This document shows positions 17,213 to 26,656 of a stretch of 64,000 nt of DNA, piece by piece. This stretch comes from Mucilaginibacter mallensis. GTDB taxonomy: Bacteria; Bacteroidota; Bacteroidia; Sphingobacteriales; Sphingobacteriaceae. The position numbers and the translations under genes were made by a program. The stretch covers positions 4,092,001-4,156,000 of the forward strand of contig NZ_LT629740.1 of the NCBI RefSeq assembly GCF_900105165.1, written 5' to 3'. The notes beneath the pieces were generated by a model. That model was not told where the DNA came from. It searched no databases and worked only from the letters and a program-made list of their open reading frames with translations. The stretch's first letter is position 1; each line of letters starts with the position of its first letter.

Positions 17213-18282
17213 TACATCAGCCACAACCTCCATATACCCGATATAAGCATACATATAAACGCAAGTGGTGTTAACGCTTTCCAGCAAAGATTCATCAGCT
17301 GATCAACCCGCAGGCGTGGCAGCGTCCACCGTATCCACATCTGTATGCCTACCAATGATAGTGTTTTAATTACTATCCAGATAATGCCCCAGGCGGTGCC
17401 GGTTGTCCACGTTGCTAAATGTACCGATCCTATATTTGGTAATGGTGTGTTCCAGGCGCCTAAAAACAGTATAACGCTGATCATTGATACCAGGAACATC
17501 ATTGAATATTCTGAAAAAAACACGAAGGCAAAGCGCCACCCGGTAAATTCGGTATGAAAACCTGCCACCAGTTCTGATTCTGCCTCTGGTATATCAAAGG
17601 GCGCGCGGTTACTTTCGGCCAGTGAAGCTATAAAATAGATCACGAACGCGATAATGAGGTGTGGCGCACGGAAAATGTTCCAACCGAAGAAACCACCGAT
17701 TTTTGATACATCCCAAAAACCTAAAAACTTTATGCTTTCCGTTGATAAGATACCTTGCTGCGTGGCTATGTCCTGCATGTTGAGGGTTTGGGCTATCATC
17801 ACTACGGATATCAGCGCAAAACCGGCGGGTATCTCATACGAGATGATCTGCGCTACGGAACGCATGGCCCCTAGTATGGAATATTTATTGTTCGATCCCC
17901 AGCCGGCCATTAATATGCCGAGGGTTTCTATAGCTATAATGGCAAAAATGTAATACAGCCCAAGGTTCATGTGGGTGGGCTCCAGTCCCGGCGCCCAGGG
18001 CATAGCTGCGAACCCCATGTATACGGCTAAAAATATAATAGCCGGGGCCAGCATAAATAAATATTTATCGGCAGCGGCAGGTATAATTAACTCTTTTTGG
18101 ATGAGCTTTAGGCCATCGGCAAGGGTTTGCAGCATGCCGAATTTGCCGGTCTCCATTGGGCCGAGCCTGTCCTGTATAAACGCGGATACCTTACGTTCGG
18201 CATAAACGGCGAATAACGCGAACAGGGCTGTAAAAGCAAACAGCCCGATACCAATACCAAAAAATGTTATATAAAAATTCAA
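17212..18282 (-). CDS. nuoH: NADH-quinone oxidoreductase subunit H
   Basis: A 356-residue membrane subunit that forms part of the quinone chamber. It has the family blocks AVYAERKVSAFIQDRLGPM near the N-terminus, RSVAQIISYEIPAGFALI, and SNRAPFDIPEAESELVAGFHTEF. The start is TTG at 18282; a TAAGTTTG promoter-like box lies 17 nt upstream, and no better in-frame start exists. It is the first nuo gene here: upstream is murI, not nuoG, so the complex I genes are split in this genome. Confidence 0.95.
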   Translation of the reverse strand: MNFYITFFGIGIGLFAFTALFALFAVYAERKVSAFIQDRLGPMETGKFGMLQTLADGLKLIQKELIIPAAADKYLFMLAPAIIFLAVYMGFAAMPWAPGLEPTHMNLGLYYIFAIIAIETLGILMAGWGSNNKYSILGAMRSVAQIISYEIPAGFALISVVMIAQTLNMQDIATQQGILSTESIKFLGFWDVSKIGGFFGWNIFRAPHLIIAFVIYFIASLAESNRAPFDIPEAESELVAGFHTEFTGWRFAFVFFSEYSMMFLVSMISVILFLGAWNTPLPNIGSVHLATWTTGTAWGIIWIVIKTLSLVGIQMWIRWTLPRLRVDQLMNLCWKALTPLAFICMLISGIWRLWLM

Positions 18283-18299
18283 TTGCGTTTACAAAAATG

Positions 18300-18307
18300 C
18301 AAACTTA
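18300..18307 (-). promoter_or_regulatory. -7 box upstream of nuoH
   Basis: TAAGTTTG on the minus strand matches the Bacteroidota -7 consensus TAnnTTTG. I see no clear -33 TTG at the usual spacing. Confidence 0.45.
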
Positions 18308-18417
18308 ATAAATTAGGTTGATTATGTTGATGCCTGATCGGGTGATTTAGGCATATTATCTATATCCCCCATTAACTTAGTCTACTTAAAAAACTAAATC
18401 AATACGATCAGCCAAAT

Positions 18418-19251
18418 TTACCCCTTCATTGACACGAACTGTGATTTCACCGGGGCGTTGAAAAACATTGACGCATGTACATCGAAATCAGCGGTATCAT
18501 CAGTAGTAGTAAAAAATTGTTGTGTGCCATTTTGGGTGATGCTTTGCTCCATTTCGGGATGTCGTTGCAAATAATCAACCAGGCTTTTGGCAACTATATC
18601 ACCCTGGGCAACGGTTTTAATATGCTTGGGCAGGTAGGCATTTATTTTATCCTGTATCAATGGGTAATGGGTACATGCCAGCAAAATGGTATCAATATTT
18701 GGCGATTGCGCCATAATCTGATCCAGGTATTCCTTCACAAAATAATCTGCTCCGGGTTTATCGTATTCGGCGTTTTCAATAAGCGGCACCCAAAGCGGGC
18801 AGGCTTGCTGGTAAACCTTCAATTCAGGAAAAAAGTGATCTATCTCGATCAGATATGAACCTGATTGTACCGTACCTTTTGTGCCCAGTACCCCTATTTC
18901 TTTTGTTTGTGTATAGTTACCAATAACTTCGGCAGTTGGGCGAATAACGCCGAGCACTCTTTTTGCCGGGTCTTCGTTTTTCAGGTCCTGCTGTTGTATG
19001 GTGCGCAGCGCTTTGGCCGATGCAGTGTTACAAGCCAGTATAACAAGTGGGCAGCCCATTGCAAACATTTTTTGTACACACTCCCACGTATATTCATGTA
19101 TAGCGCTAAACGAGCGATTGCCATACGGCGCACGGGCAGTATCGCCTAAATATAAATAATCATATTGCGGGAGTTGCTCGAATATTGAACGAAAAACGGT
19201 TAAACCGCCATAGCCTGAATCGAATATTCCAATAGGTTTGTTTTTTACCAC
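18418..19251 (-). CDS. murI: Glutamate racemase
   Basis: A 277-residue cytoplasmic enzyme making D-glutamate for peptidoglycan. The start is GTG. Active-site motifs are intact: IGIFDSGYGGLTV (Asp and Ser), LGDTARAPYGNRS, ILACNTASAKALR (first catalytic Cys) and LLACTHYPL (second catalytic Cys). It follows the two Skp genes on the same strand, but a strong terminator separates it from them. The uppS-bamA-skp-skp-murI order is common in Bacteroidota. Confidence 0.95.
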   Translation of the reverse strand: MVKNKPIGIFDSGYGGLTVFRSIFEQLPQYDYLYLGDTARAPYGNRSFSAIHEYTWECVQKMFAMGCPLVILACNTASAKALRTIQQQDLKNEDPAKRVLGVIRPTAEVIGNYTQTKEIGVLGTKGTVQSGSYLIEIDHFFPELKVYQQACPLWVPLIENAEYDKPGADYFVKEYLDQIMAQSPNIDTILLACTHYPLIQDKINAYLPKHIKTVAQGDIVAKSLVDYLQRHPEMEQSITQNGTQQFFTTTDDTADFDVHASMFFNAPVKSQFVSMKG

Positions 19252-19259
19252 GATAACAA

Positions 19260-19295
19260 AAATAAAAAAAGCGTTCCGTATATACGGAACGCTTT
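19260..19295 (-). terminator. Terminator after the second skp gene
   Basis: AAAGCGTTCCGTA/TACGGAACGCTTT is a perfect hairpin (19268-19295). On the minus strand it is followed by a T-rich run, and it lies between skp and murI. Confidence 0.85.
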
Positions 19296-19325
19296 ACATA
19301 AAATGTTTTTAGTATGAGATTACAA

Positions 19326-19841
19326 TTATTGTAACCCTAATTTAGTTTTTACAGGTGCCATCAGGTTATCTCCCGCAGGTGATACTAAAAGCTCAACCTG
19401 GCCTGAATCTAATACATAAGCATAACCTTTTTCAGCAGCTACAGCTGTGATAGCAGCACGTACCTTATCAGTAAGTGGTTTTAAAAGCTCGTTGCTTTTT
19501 GCTTCGATTTGCTTTTGGGCGTTATCAGCAAATGCTTTGATACGGGTTTGCAGATCTGTTAATTCAGCTTCAGCAGCTGTGCGTGAAGCATCTGTCATTG
19601 TTGACCTACCAGCTTCGTATTTTTGACCTTTAGACTGATACTCTGAATTCATCGTAGCGTATTGATCGGCAAATGTTTTTTGATATGCCTGCATCTGAGT
19701 CTGCAAAGTTTTCATTTCCGGAAGCAGATCCATTAACTGATTTGTATTAATGTAACCAATTTTGCTTTGAGCCTTAGTAAAGCTGCTCATTGCAAATACC
19801 ATGCATATTGCAACTAAAGCAACTTTTAATGATTTTTTCAT
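19326..19841 (-). CDS. OmpH/Skp-family periplasmic chaperone, second copy
   Basis: A 171-residue protein from the ATG at 19841; the frame stays open for 20 more codons upstream, but only the internal start gives a proper signal peptide (KKSLKVALVAICMVFAMSSFTKAQ). The mature part begins SKIGYINTNQLMDLLPEM, as in Skp/OmpH, followed by a long coiled coil (about residues 40-140) and a short C-terminal strand. It holds outer-membrane proteins unfolded for BamA. It is probably transcribed with the first skp copy and bamA, ending at the terminator at 19260. Confidence 0.9.
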   Translation of the reverse strand: MKKSLKVALVAICMVFAMSSFTKAQSKIGYINTNQLMDLLPEMKTLQTQMQAYQKTFADQYATMNSEYQSKGQKYEAGRSTMTDASRTAAEAELTDLQTRIKAFADNAQKQIEAKSNELLKPLTDKVRAAITAVAAEKGYAYVLDSGQVELLVSPAGDNLMAPVKTKLGLQ

Positions 19842-19890
19842 TGTTCTGTTCTGTGTTTTAATAATTAGTGCGATTATATATATAAAATTT

Positions 19891-20421
19891 TTATTTAGCA
19901 AGTACTCCTGGTTTTAATCCCAGTTTAGTTATTACTTCGGCGCTTTTATCATATCTCGGGTTAGCGTACAACATAATCACTTCGCTGTTTTTGTCAAATA
20001 TCATATCAAGATCGTCACTTTCTGCAACTCCCTGTACAGCTTTAGCTATACGATCCTGTATGGGCTTAATCAACGCGTTACTGCGCTGGGTGAGTTCGCC
20101 ATCGGGCCCGAACTTGAGGCGCTGAAAATCTTTAGCCGCCTTTTCCTTATCGGCAATTTCAGCTTCCCGGCGCTTTTTCATATCAGGGGTCATCAACACC
20201 TGATCGGCCTGGTATGCTTTGTATAATCGGTCAACCTCCTCAAATTTACTATCCACCTCCTTTTGCCATTGATCAGACAATGCATTCAATTGTTTCTGTA
20301 CCGAAATATATTCGGGCATATGTTTCAGAATATAATCTGAATCAACATAAGCAAAACGCTGGGCAAATGCCCCTGTAACTGCTATGAACGTAAAAAACAG
20401 TACTAAAATTATTCTCTTCAT
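19891..20421 (-). CDS. OmpH/Skp-family periplasmic chaperone, first copy
   Basis: A 176-residue protein with a signal peptide (IILVLFFTFIAVTGAFAQ) and mature start RFAYVDSDYILKHMPEYISV, the OmpH pattern. Lys/Glu-rich helices (KFEEVDRLYKAYQADQ, KKRREAEIADKEKAAKDF) form the coiled-coil tentacles. It lies 17 nt after bamA and 49 nt before a second paralogue, so the three act together in outer-membrane protein biogenesis. Tandem skp copies after bamA are usual in this phylum. Confidence 0.92.
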   Translation of the reverse strand: MKRIILVLFFTFIAVTGAFAQRFAYVDSDYILKHMPEYISVQKQLNALSDQWQKEVDSKFEEVDRLYKAYQADQVLMTPDMKKRREAEIADKEKAAKDFQRLKFGPDGELTQRSNALIKPIQDRIAKAVQGVAESDDLDMIFDKNSEVIMLYANPRYDKSAEVITKLGLKPGVLAK

Positions 20422-20438
20422 AAAATAATTTTTGGTTG

Positions 20439-23000
20439 TTAATTGAATCCTCCGCTTAAACTCTGAGAGATTGAAAAACTAAACTGTCCTTTGTTCGCGT
20501 CGGGTATACCTGGTATTTTATCAAAGCCGTAACCGTAGTCAAGACCAAGTAAACCAAATATAGGTAAAAATACACGTGCACCAATACCAACTGAACGCCT
20601 AATATCAAATGGGTTATAATCACTGAAATGATCCCATACGTTACCACCTTCAGCAAAGGCAAGTAAGAATATAGTTGCCGATTCACTGGCAATAACCGGG
20701 TGACGAAGCTCGAGTGTATATTTAGTATATATCGGGCTACCTACGTTGTTATCAGCAGTTGTACCTAATGGAGCAGTTTCAGGTATTACAGAGAAGTTTT
20801 GATACCCTCTTAAACCAATGATATCACTACCCTGTAAAAACTGGTAGCTCTGCATACCGTCACCACCTAACTTAAACCTTTCAAACGGTGATTGCGGTAC
20901 GTTAGAGTTGTACTCGCCTAACCAGCCAAACCTTACCTGCGACATCAATACAAACTTACCGGCTATTCTTGTAAACCATTGCGCATCAAACTTCACTTTG
21001 TAGTACTCCACAAAATGGTAGATCTCTTCTGGAGTAGCAATCGCATAGTTTATATTGTTAAACAATGAATATGGCGGCGTACCCTGTAAAGTTAACTTCA
21101 TGTTTGAACCCTGTGTTGGGAAGATAGGCACATCCAACGAGTTACGGCTAAGCTCCTGGGTTAACTTGATGTTGTATGAAGTACCATTCTGGAACAGGTA
21201 ACCTGTATAGTTATCCAGATTATAGTGGTCAACGTTTAATGAGTAGTTTAACTGGAAGTAGTTATCAGGCCAGTTTAAGCGCTTACCTAAGGTAACACCA
21301 ACACCATTAATACGTAACTTGTTATATAGCGGGTTGGTAGTTGCATAGTATTGCCCTGTTGAGCTTAACTGTGTATACGCCGAAACTGCGAAGTATATCG
21401 GTTTTTTACCACCTAACCATGGCTCAGAGAAAGTGAACGAGTAGTTCTGGTATGTTCTACCGCTCGACTGGCCTCTTAAGCTTAGCTTTTCACCATCACC
21501 TTTTGGCAGTGGTTTATAAGCTTTAAGATTGAAGATGTTACGGATAGAGAAGTTATTGAACGTTAAGCCCAGTGTACCTACCAACTGTCCGCCACCAAAA
21601 CCGCCCGAAAGCTCTATCTGATCTGACGGTTTTTCAACCACGTTGAAGATAATATCAACAGTACCATCAGCCGGGTTAATGTTGGTTGGCTTAGGCTCTG
21701 TTTTTTGCTCATCAAAGTTACCTAACTGTGAAATTTCACGTGTACTGCGAATCAGCAGGTCCTTGTTGAACTTCTGGCCTGGTTTGGTACGGATCTCACG
21801 CATAACCACCTTATCGTTGGTTACATCGTTACCTTTTAATATAACGCGGTTAATAGTGTATTGAGGTCCTTCATAAACCCTTATATCCAAATCAACAGTA
21901 TCGTTATATATTTTGGTTTGTACCGGATCGCCTTGATAAGTTAAATAACCATCGTTCAGGTATAGTGATGACACATCATCGCTGTTAGGCGTTGGGCCGC
22001 TAAGCCTTTTATTCAGCTGATCTTCACTAAATATATCACCTTTTTTAATACGCAGTATCCTGGTTAAAGCTTCAGCAGGGTATTTTGCATTACCAGACCA
22101 TTTGATGTTACCAAAATAGTATTTAGGGCCTTCGTGCAATTTGATATGCACGTTTACGGTTTGATCGTCATGTTTATAAACAGTATCGCTCAGGATAGCC
22201 GCATCACGATAGCCTTTATCCTGCATCTGATCGATAAGGTTTTGCTTATCATCATCATATTTATCCTGCTTGAATTTTTTTGAACCAAACAGGTTATACC
22301 ATTTTCTTGAACGTGTTTTTTTCAGGTATTTGCGGAGTTTTTTATCCGAAAACACTTTGTTACCCTCAAAGGTAACTTCGTTTATCATTACCTTTTCGTG
22401 CTTGTTAACCGCAACATCAAGTATGATACTATTAGCATCTCCCGGATCTTTCCTCTGCTTAATATCAACAGTGGTATTTAAAAAGCCCTTTTCATTAAAA
22501 TGCCTTTTTATAATAGCAGCGGTTGTGCTCAGTAAGTTCTGGTTTACAATTTTGTTGGTTTTGTCGCTCAATTTTTTCTGCACATCGTCTATCTCGCCCT
22601 TGCGGATACCGGTTATATGCAGTTTCGACAAGCGTGGCAGCTCATGCACCGCTATTTCCAGGTAAATGGTATCCATATTAATGGAAGTAACATTTAACTG
22701 TACATCATCAAACAAACCTTGTTGGTACAGGTTTTTGATAACGCTGGCGTTAGCTTCACCCGGCAGGTTTATCTTATCGCCTTTTGTAAGTTTTGATATG
22801 GTTATCAATACATCTTTATCAAGATATTTAGTACCTGTAACAGTAATGCCACCTATTATATAATCCTTGGGATTAAGATAACTTAAACTATCAGCCGGAA
22901 TTGACGATTTTAACAACGACTGCCTGGGTTGGCCGGGGCCCTGAGCCATTGCAGCGGCACTCAGAACAGTAAAAAGAATAGCAAAGAGAAATTTATTCAT
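20439..23000 (-). CDS. bamA: Outer-membrane protein assembly factor BamA
   Basis: An 853-residue protein. A signal peptide ends near AMAQ. Several POTRA domains follow (for example YIIGGITVTGTKYLDKDVL, VMINEVTFEGNKVFSDKKLRKYL and YTINRVILKGNDVTNDKVVMREIRT, about residues 45-480). A C-terminal Omp85 beta-barrel (VEKPSDQIELSGGFGGGQLVG onward) ends in FSFSISQSLSGGFN. The FERFKLGGDGMQSYQF and IGLRGYQN blocks fit the barrel loop 6 (VRGF/Y-type) region. It inserts beta-barrel proteins in the outer membrane. It sits 62 nt downstream of uppS and just upstream of two skp genes. Confidence 0.95.
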   Translation of the reverse strand: MNKFLFAILFTVLSAAAMAQGPGQPRQSLLKSSIPADSLSYLNPKDYIIGGITVTGTKYLDKDVLITISKLTKGDKINLPGEANASVIKNLYQQGLFDDVQLNVTSINMDTIYLEIAVHELPRLSKLHITGIRKGEIDDVQKKLSDKTNKIVNQNLLSTTAAIIKRHFNEKGFLNTTVDIKQRKDPGDANSIILDVAVNKHEKVMINEVTFEGNKVFSDKKLRKYLKKTRSRKWYNLFGSKKFKQDKYDDDKQNLIDQMQDKGYRDAAILSDTVYKHDDQTVNVHIKLHEGPKYYFGNIKWSGNAKYPAEALTRILRIKKGDIFSEDQLNKRLSGPTPNSDDVSSLYLNDGYLTYQGDPVQTKIYNDTVDLDIRVYEGPQYTINRVILKGNDVTNDKVVMREIRTKPGQKFNKDLLIRSTREISQLGNFDEQKTEPKPTNINPADGTVDIIFNVVEKPSDQIELSGGFGGGQLVGTLGLTFNNFSIRNIFNLKAYKPLPKGDGEKLSLRGQSSGRTYQNYSFTFSEPWLGGKKPIYFAVSAYTQLSSTGQYYATTNPLYNKLRINGVGVTLGKRLNWPDNYFQLNYSLNVDHYNLDNYTGYLFQNGTSYNIKLTQELSRNSLDVPIFPTQGSNMKLTLQGTPPYSLFNNINYAIATPEEIYHFVEYYKVKFDAQWFTRIAGKFVLMSQVRFGWLGEYNSNVPQSPFERFKLGGDGMQSYQFLQGSDIIGLRGYQNFSVIPETAPLGTTADNNVGSPIYTKYTLELRHPVIASESATIFLLAFAEGGNVWDHFSDYNPFDIRRSVGIGARVFLPIFGLLGLDYGYGFDKIPGIPDANKGQFSFSISQSLSGGFN

Positions 23001-23062
23001 TCGAATATTTAAGTGGCTAAAAATAATTTATACAGTTGTTAAAAAGTGTTAAACGCAAAAAT

Positions 23063-23803
23063 TTAATTCACCTGCTCGCTGGTGAGGCCAAAACGGCGTT
23101 CACGTTTTTGAAAATCAAGGATCGCTTCAAACAAATCCTCCTTACGAAAATCAGGCCATAATTTCGGCGTAAAATATAGTTCAGCATAGGCAATTTGCCA
23201 TAGCAGGTAATTACTTATTCGGTATTCGCCGCTGGTTCTTATCAGCAATTCAGGATCGGGCATATTGCCGGTAAATAAATTATTCTCGAACATCTCCTCA
23301 TCAATATCCTCTAAATTTATTTCGCCTTTTTGCACTTTAGCGGCAATTTCTTTGGCTGCGCGCACAATCTCGCGGCGCGAACTGTAGCTTAAAGCAAGTG
23401 TAAGCACCAGGCCGGTATTGCCTGCTGTTTGGTCAATAGCGCTTTTTAGCTCACGGTAACATCTTTCAGGTAGCATGGTTAAATCACCAATGGCATTAAG
23501 GCGTACATTCTTTTTCATAAAGTTGGCTATCTCTTTATGAATAGTGCTTACCATTAACTCCATAATAGCCATAACCTCCAGCTTGGGGCGGTTCCAGTTT
23601 TCTGATGAAAAGGTGTATAATGTAAGATATTGCAAACCCACATCGCAACTCCCCTCAACAACATCTCTAACGGAAAGTACGCCATTATGGTGACCGAATA
23701 TTCTCAATTTGCCTTTCCCTTTAGCCCATCTGCCATTACCATCCATAATGATGGCTATGTGCTGAGGCAATTTTAACAAATCAATCTGATCCTTATATCC
23801 CAT
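23063..23803 (-). CDS. uppS: Isoprenyl transferase (undecaprenyl diphosphate synthase)
   Basis: A 246-residue cytoplasmic cis-prenyltransferase that makes the C55 carrier lipid for cell-wall synthesis. IAIIMDGNGRWAKGKGKLR with the catalytic Asp, GHHNG, LTLYTFSSENWNRP, and the C-terminal PDPELLIRTSGEYRISNYLLWQ block are all present. It is the first gene of the uppS-bamA-skp-skp group. In relatives DUF6089 often precedes it directly; here an S10 peptidase and an exbD gene lie between. Confidence 0.95.
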   Translation of the reverse strand: MGYKDQIDLLKLPQHIAIIMDGNGRWAKGKGKLRIFGHHNGVLSVRDVVEGSCDVGLQYLTLYTFSSENWNRPKLEVMAIMELMVSTIHKEIANFMKKNVRLNAIGDLTMLPERCYRELKSAIDQTAGNTGLVLTLALSYSSRREIVRAAKEIAAKVQKGEINLEDIDEEMFENNLFTGNMPDPELLIRTSGEYRISNYLLWQIAYAELYFTPKLWPDFRKEDLFEAILDFQKRERRFGLTSEQVN

Positions 23804-23967
23804 TTTATGCCGATTAATAAAAGCCGTAATTTGGATTACAAAGACATGCTTTTAATAAAGTTTGACCAGTAATATGATCAATAATAAATTACCTTTAGTT
23901 AATTATCCGTTAAAAATGACCCATTTTGGCCTGGTTTATAAGCCTTATTGTCATTTTTTTCAGGGTA

Positions 23968-23975
23968 CAAAGGTA
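23968..23975 (-). promoter_or_regulatory. -7 box in the uppS upstream region
   Basis: TACCTTTG on the minus strand fits TAnnTTTG and lies about 165 nt before uppS. The 23804-24166 gap between divergent genes otherwise holds only AT-rich sequence; the 62-codon frame at 23862-24050 looks non-coding. Confidence 0.4.
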
Positions 23976-24166
23976 AAACTTAATTGTATTTTTTTTAGTA
24001 TGCCGGGAAAGAAATTGTTTTCGGATATTTTTAAACAATTAAGCCGGTAACATTTAGCCCTTATCAGTAATCCAATGTGTATGTGGCATGTACAGCCTGT
24101 GAATGTAAATTTTAATTTTATATCCTATATTTAAAGCTCGCTTTCATTTTAAACTCATTATTATAT

Positions 24167-25687
24167 ATGCACAAGTATTTTACTTCAGTTGCAATTGCAT
24201 GCATTTTTAGTGCCACTGCAATTGCCCAAGCGCCTCAGGCGCCTGCAACAAACACTCAACCAATATCAAAAAGCCGGATTTTGCAGGTTGATTCGGCGGT
24301 GGTTACCAAACATAAGGTAACTATTAAAGGCCAGGTTATCCCCTATACAGCTACCGCGGGCTGCATGCCCATATGGGATAATGACGGCAGACCCATTGCC
24401 GGCGTGTTTTATACTTACTATGAACGTGACGATGTTACCGACAGAGCAAACCGCCCGCTGGTTATTTCTTTTAACGGCGGCCCGGGCACACCATCGGTAT
24501 GGATGGAAATAGGTTATACAGGTCCGCGGGTACTTAATGTTGATAGCGAGGGCTATCCTGTTCAGCCCTATGGTATCGGCGAAAATAAGAACTCTATACT
24601 GGATGTGGCCGATATTGTTTATGTTGACCCCGTTAACACAGGCTATTCAAGACCTGTAGATAAAAGCACGCCCGGCACAAAGTTCTTCGGCGTAAATGCA
24701 GATATTAAATACCTTGCCGAATGGATAAATACCTTTGTTACCCGTAAGGACCGCTGGGCATCGCCTAAATTTCTAATCGGCGAAAGTTATGGTACTACCC
24801 GTGTATCGGGCCTGGCGCTGGAACTGCAGAACTCACAATGGATGTATTTGAATGGTGTAGTACTGGTTTCACCAACCGATTTGGGTATTCAGCGCAGCGG
24901 GCCCGTAAGCGCGGCTTTAAAACTGCCTTATTTTGCCGCTACGGCCTGGTATCATGGCGCACTATCACCCGAATTACAGAAAAAAGAGCTGACCGATTTT
25001 TTACCTGAAGTGGAAGATTTCACCATTAATCAGCTCATCCCTGCCCTATCGCGCGGTGGTTTTTTGGATGATGCACAGAAAAAGGACATAGCAGCGAAAA
25101 TGTCAAAATATAGTGGTCTATCAGAAAAAGTGATACTGGATAATAATCTTGACGTATCATACGACCTGTACTGGAAGGAGCTTTTACGTGACAAAGGTTT
25201 CACTATAGGCAGGCTTGATTCACGCTATAAAGGCATCGACAGGCAAACCAGCGGCAGCAGCCCTGATTATAACGCCGAGCTTACCGCATGGCTGCAGTCG
25301 TTTACCCCTGCTATTAATATTTATCTACGTAATGAGCTCAATTATAAAACCGATCTTAAATACAATATGTTTGGCGATGTATGGCCATGGGATAATGCCA
25401 ACGACCAAACCGGCGAAAATTTAAGACAGGCTATAGCACAAAACCCATACCTGCATTTGCTCATACAATCGGGTTATTATGATGGTGCCTGCGATTATTT
25501 TAATGCTAAATACAGCCTTTGGCAGCTCGACCCAAGCGGCAGACTAAAGGATCGCCTGAAATGGGAAGGTTACAAAAGCGGCCACATGATATACTTACGT
25601 AAAGAGGAATTGGCCGTTGCCAGTGAAAACTTAAGGAAGTTTATACAGGAATCAATACCTAAGCCAGGACAAGCGGCTAAGTATTAG
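24167..25687 (+). CDS. Serine carboxypeptidase-like peptidase, family S10, secreted
   Basis: A 506-residue protein with a signal peptide (VAIACIFSATAIAQ). FNGGPGTPSVWMEIG is the S10 oxyanion-hole block, and LIGESYGTTR carries the catalytic Ser207. SGYYDGACDYF gives the likely catalytic Asp439, and GYKSGHMIY the catalytic His473. It removes C-terminal residues from peptides in the periplasm. It is a single gene, divergent from uppS and convergent with exbD. A 15-bp hairpin follows it. Confidence 0.9.
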   Translation: MHKYFTSVAIACIFSATAIAQAPQAPATNTQPISKSRILQVDSAVVTKHKVTIKGQVIPYTATAGCMPIWDNDGRPIAGVFYTYYERDDVTDRANRPLVISFNGGPGTPSVWMEIGYTGPRVLNVDSEGYPVQPYGIGENKNSILDVADIVYVDPVNTGYSRPVDKSTPGTKFFGVNADIKYLAEWINTFVTRKDRWASPKFLIGESYGTTRVSGLALELQNSQWMYLNGVVLVSPTDLGIQRSGPVSAALKLPYFAATAWYHGALSPELQKKELTDFLPEVEDFTINQLIPALSRGGFLDDAQKKDIAAKMSKYSGLSEKVILDNNLDVSYDLYWKELLRDKGFTIGRLDSRYKGIDRQTSGSSPDYNAELTAWLQSFTPAINIYLRNELNYKTDLKYNMFGDVWPWDNANDQTGENLRQAIAQNPYLHLLIQSGYYDGACDYFNAKYSLWQLDPSGRLKDRLKWEGYKSGHMIYLRKEELAVASENLRKFIQESIPKPGQAAKY

Positions 25688-25691
25688 TTTT

Positions 25692-25738
25692 TTAGTTTGC
25701 AGTTGACAATACGTTAATCGGATGTCAACTGCAAACTT
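25692..25738. terminator. Hairpin between convergent S10 and exbD genes
   Basis: AGTTTGCAGTTGACA (25694-25708) and TGTCAACTGCAAACT (25723-25737) pair perfectly over 15 bp with a 14-nt loop. A T run precedes it on the + strand. It is probably a bidirectional terminator. Confidence 0.65.
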
Positions 25739-25746
25739 TAATATAA

Positions 25747-26262
25747 TCAATAAATGCCCTTTTGTTTTAAAAGAGCAATATCCTTAGCTGCAATATCAAC
25801 TATCGCATATCTATTTGTTTGGGTGATATTCAGCTCATCGATGGTGCTCACCAGGTTATTATAAACCGAATGTGCTGATGGTTTTATAATCACCATCATA
25901 TCGCGACCGCTGGTTGCTTTTACCTGCTTACGTAACTCCAATATTGCTTTATTCAGATCATTGCCATAAGCGGTAACCTTTGGCGCTATCACAGGCTTAT
26001 CAGCCATACCGAGGTACCACATGGCCTGGCCTTTACCCAGGCAGATAGTCATGGTGGACGATTCGGGTACAGCCATTCCCCCAGCACACTTATCGGGCAT
26101 AACCAGCGACATAGCGCGCGATCTGGCGAGCGTGGTAGTGAGCATAAAAAAGGTAATGAGTAAAAATGCAAGATCAACCAATGCGGTTAGGTCCACGCGA
26201 ACGGGCAACTTACTGGTTTGCCTGCCGCCTGATTTTCCGGAAGAAAGATTCAGCTCTGCCAT
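25747..26262 (-). CDS. ExbD/TolR-type biopolymer transporter
   Basis: A 171-residue protein with a short cytoplasmic N-terminus and one transmembrane helix, VDLTALVDLAFLLITFFML, in which the conserved membrane Asp sits. A periplasmic domain follows. This is the ExbD pattern: proton-driven energising of TonB or Tol-type complexes. No exbB, tonB or tolR gene is adjacent, so its partner is elsewhere. A periplasmic segment with CAGGMAV and ICLGKGQAMWYLG is seen in Bacteroidota ExbD paralogues. Confidence 0.88.
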   Translation of the reverse strand: MAELNLSSGKSGGRQTSKLPVRVDLTALVDLAFLLITFFMLTTTLARSRAMSLVMPDKCAGGMAVPESSTMTICLGKGQAMWYLGMADKPVIAPKVTAYGNDLNKAILELRKQVKATSGRDMMVIIKPSAHSVYNNLVSTIDELNITQTNRYAIVDIAAKDIALLKQKGIY

Positions 26263-26383
26263 GATTGTAAGGATTAAGGTTAAAGAATTGGTATCAAACG
26301 GCGTATAGGTTTGCCGCTTTTACTTTATAACGCAAGCGGATTGTATTTGTTGCAACATTGATGCAATAAAATATTCATAAATT

Positions 26384-26461
26384 GTCAGAACTCGAATTTT
26401 ATGCATTAAGGAATTAATAGAATTCTGTTCATTCGAAAAATTCATAAAATTCGAGTTCAGA
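26384..26461. repeat. Long inverted repeat, TCTGAACTCGAATT type
   Basis: GAACTCGAATTTTATG at the left pairs with CATAAAATTCGAGTTC at the right, with a second inner pairing around GAATTAATAGAATTC. A related hairpin lies at 57894-57962, also directly before a GGGCGTT element. Confidence 0.7.
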
Positions 26462-26467
26462 TAATTG

Positions 26468-26557
26468 GGGCGTTCCCGCTATCCAGCGGGCCGGGCTGTT
26501 CGCTCATACTGCACAGGCATTAGGCTCAAGGCCGGTATCCGCTGCCATCCCTAACGC
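26468..26557 (+). repeat. GGGCGTT...AACGC element, copy 2
   Basis: A 90-nt copy: GGGCGTTCCCGCTATCCAGC forms a hairpin with its own CCCGC/GCGGG arms, then GGGCTGTTCGCTCATAC, then GGCCGGTATCCGCTGCC and CTAACGC. Confidence 0.75.
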
Positions 26558-26567
26558 ATTTTGTCAG

Positions 26568-26650
26568 AATCACAGATTAAACGGATCAGCTGATCTCACA
26601 GATTCAAAAAAAATCAGCGAAATAATTAAAATCTGCTCAAATCTGTGATT
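26568..26650. repeat. Inverted repeat AATCACAGATT...AATCTGTGATT
   Basis: Eleven-bp outer arms are plain, with several internal CAGATT/AATCTG words. It completes the repeat-filled gap 26263-26656, in which I see no gene. Confidence 0.6.
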
Positions 26651-26656
26651 CGCCTT

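Noticed and set aside
23862..24050. 62-codon frame between uppS and the S10 peptidase gene
   Set aside because: AT-rich, no family resemblance, and contains a reverse-strand promoter box and a small palindrome.
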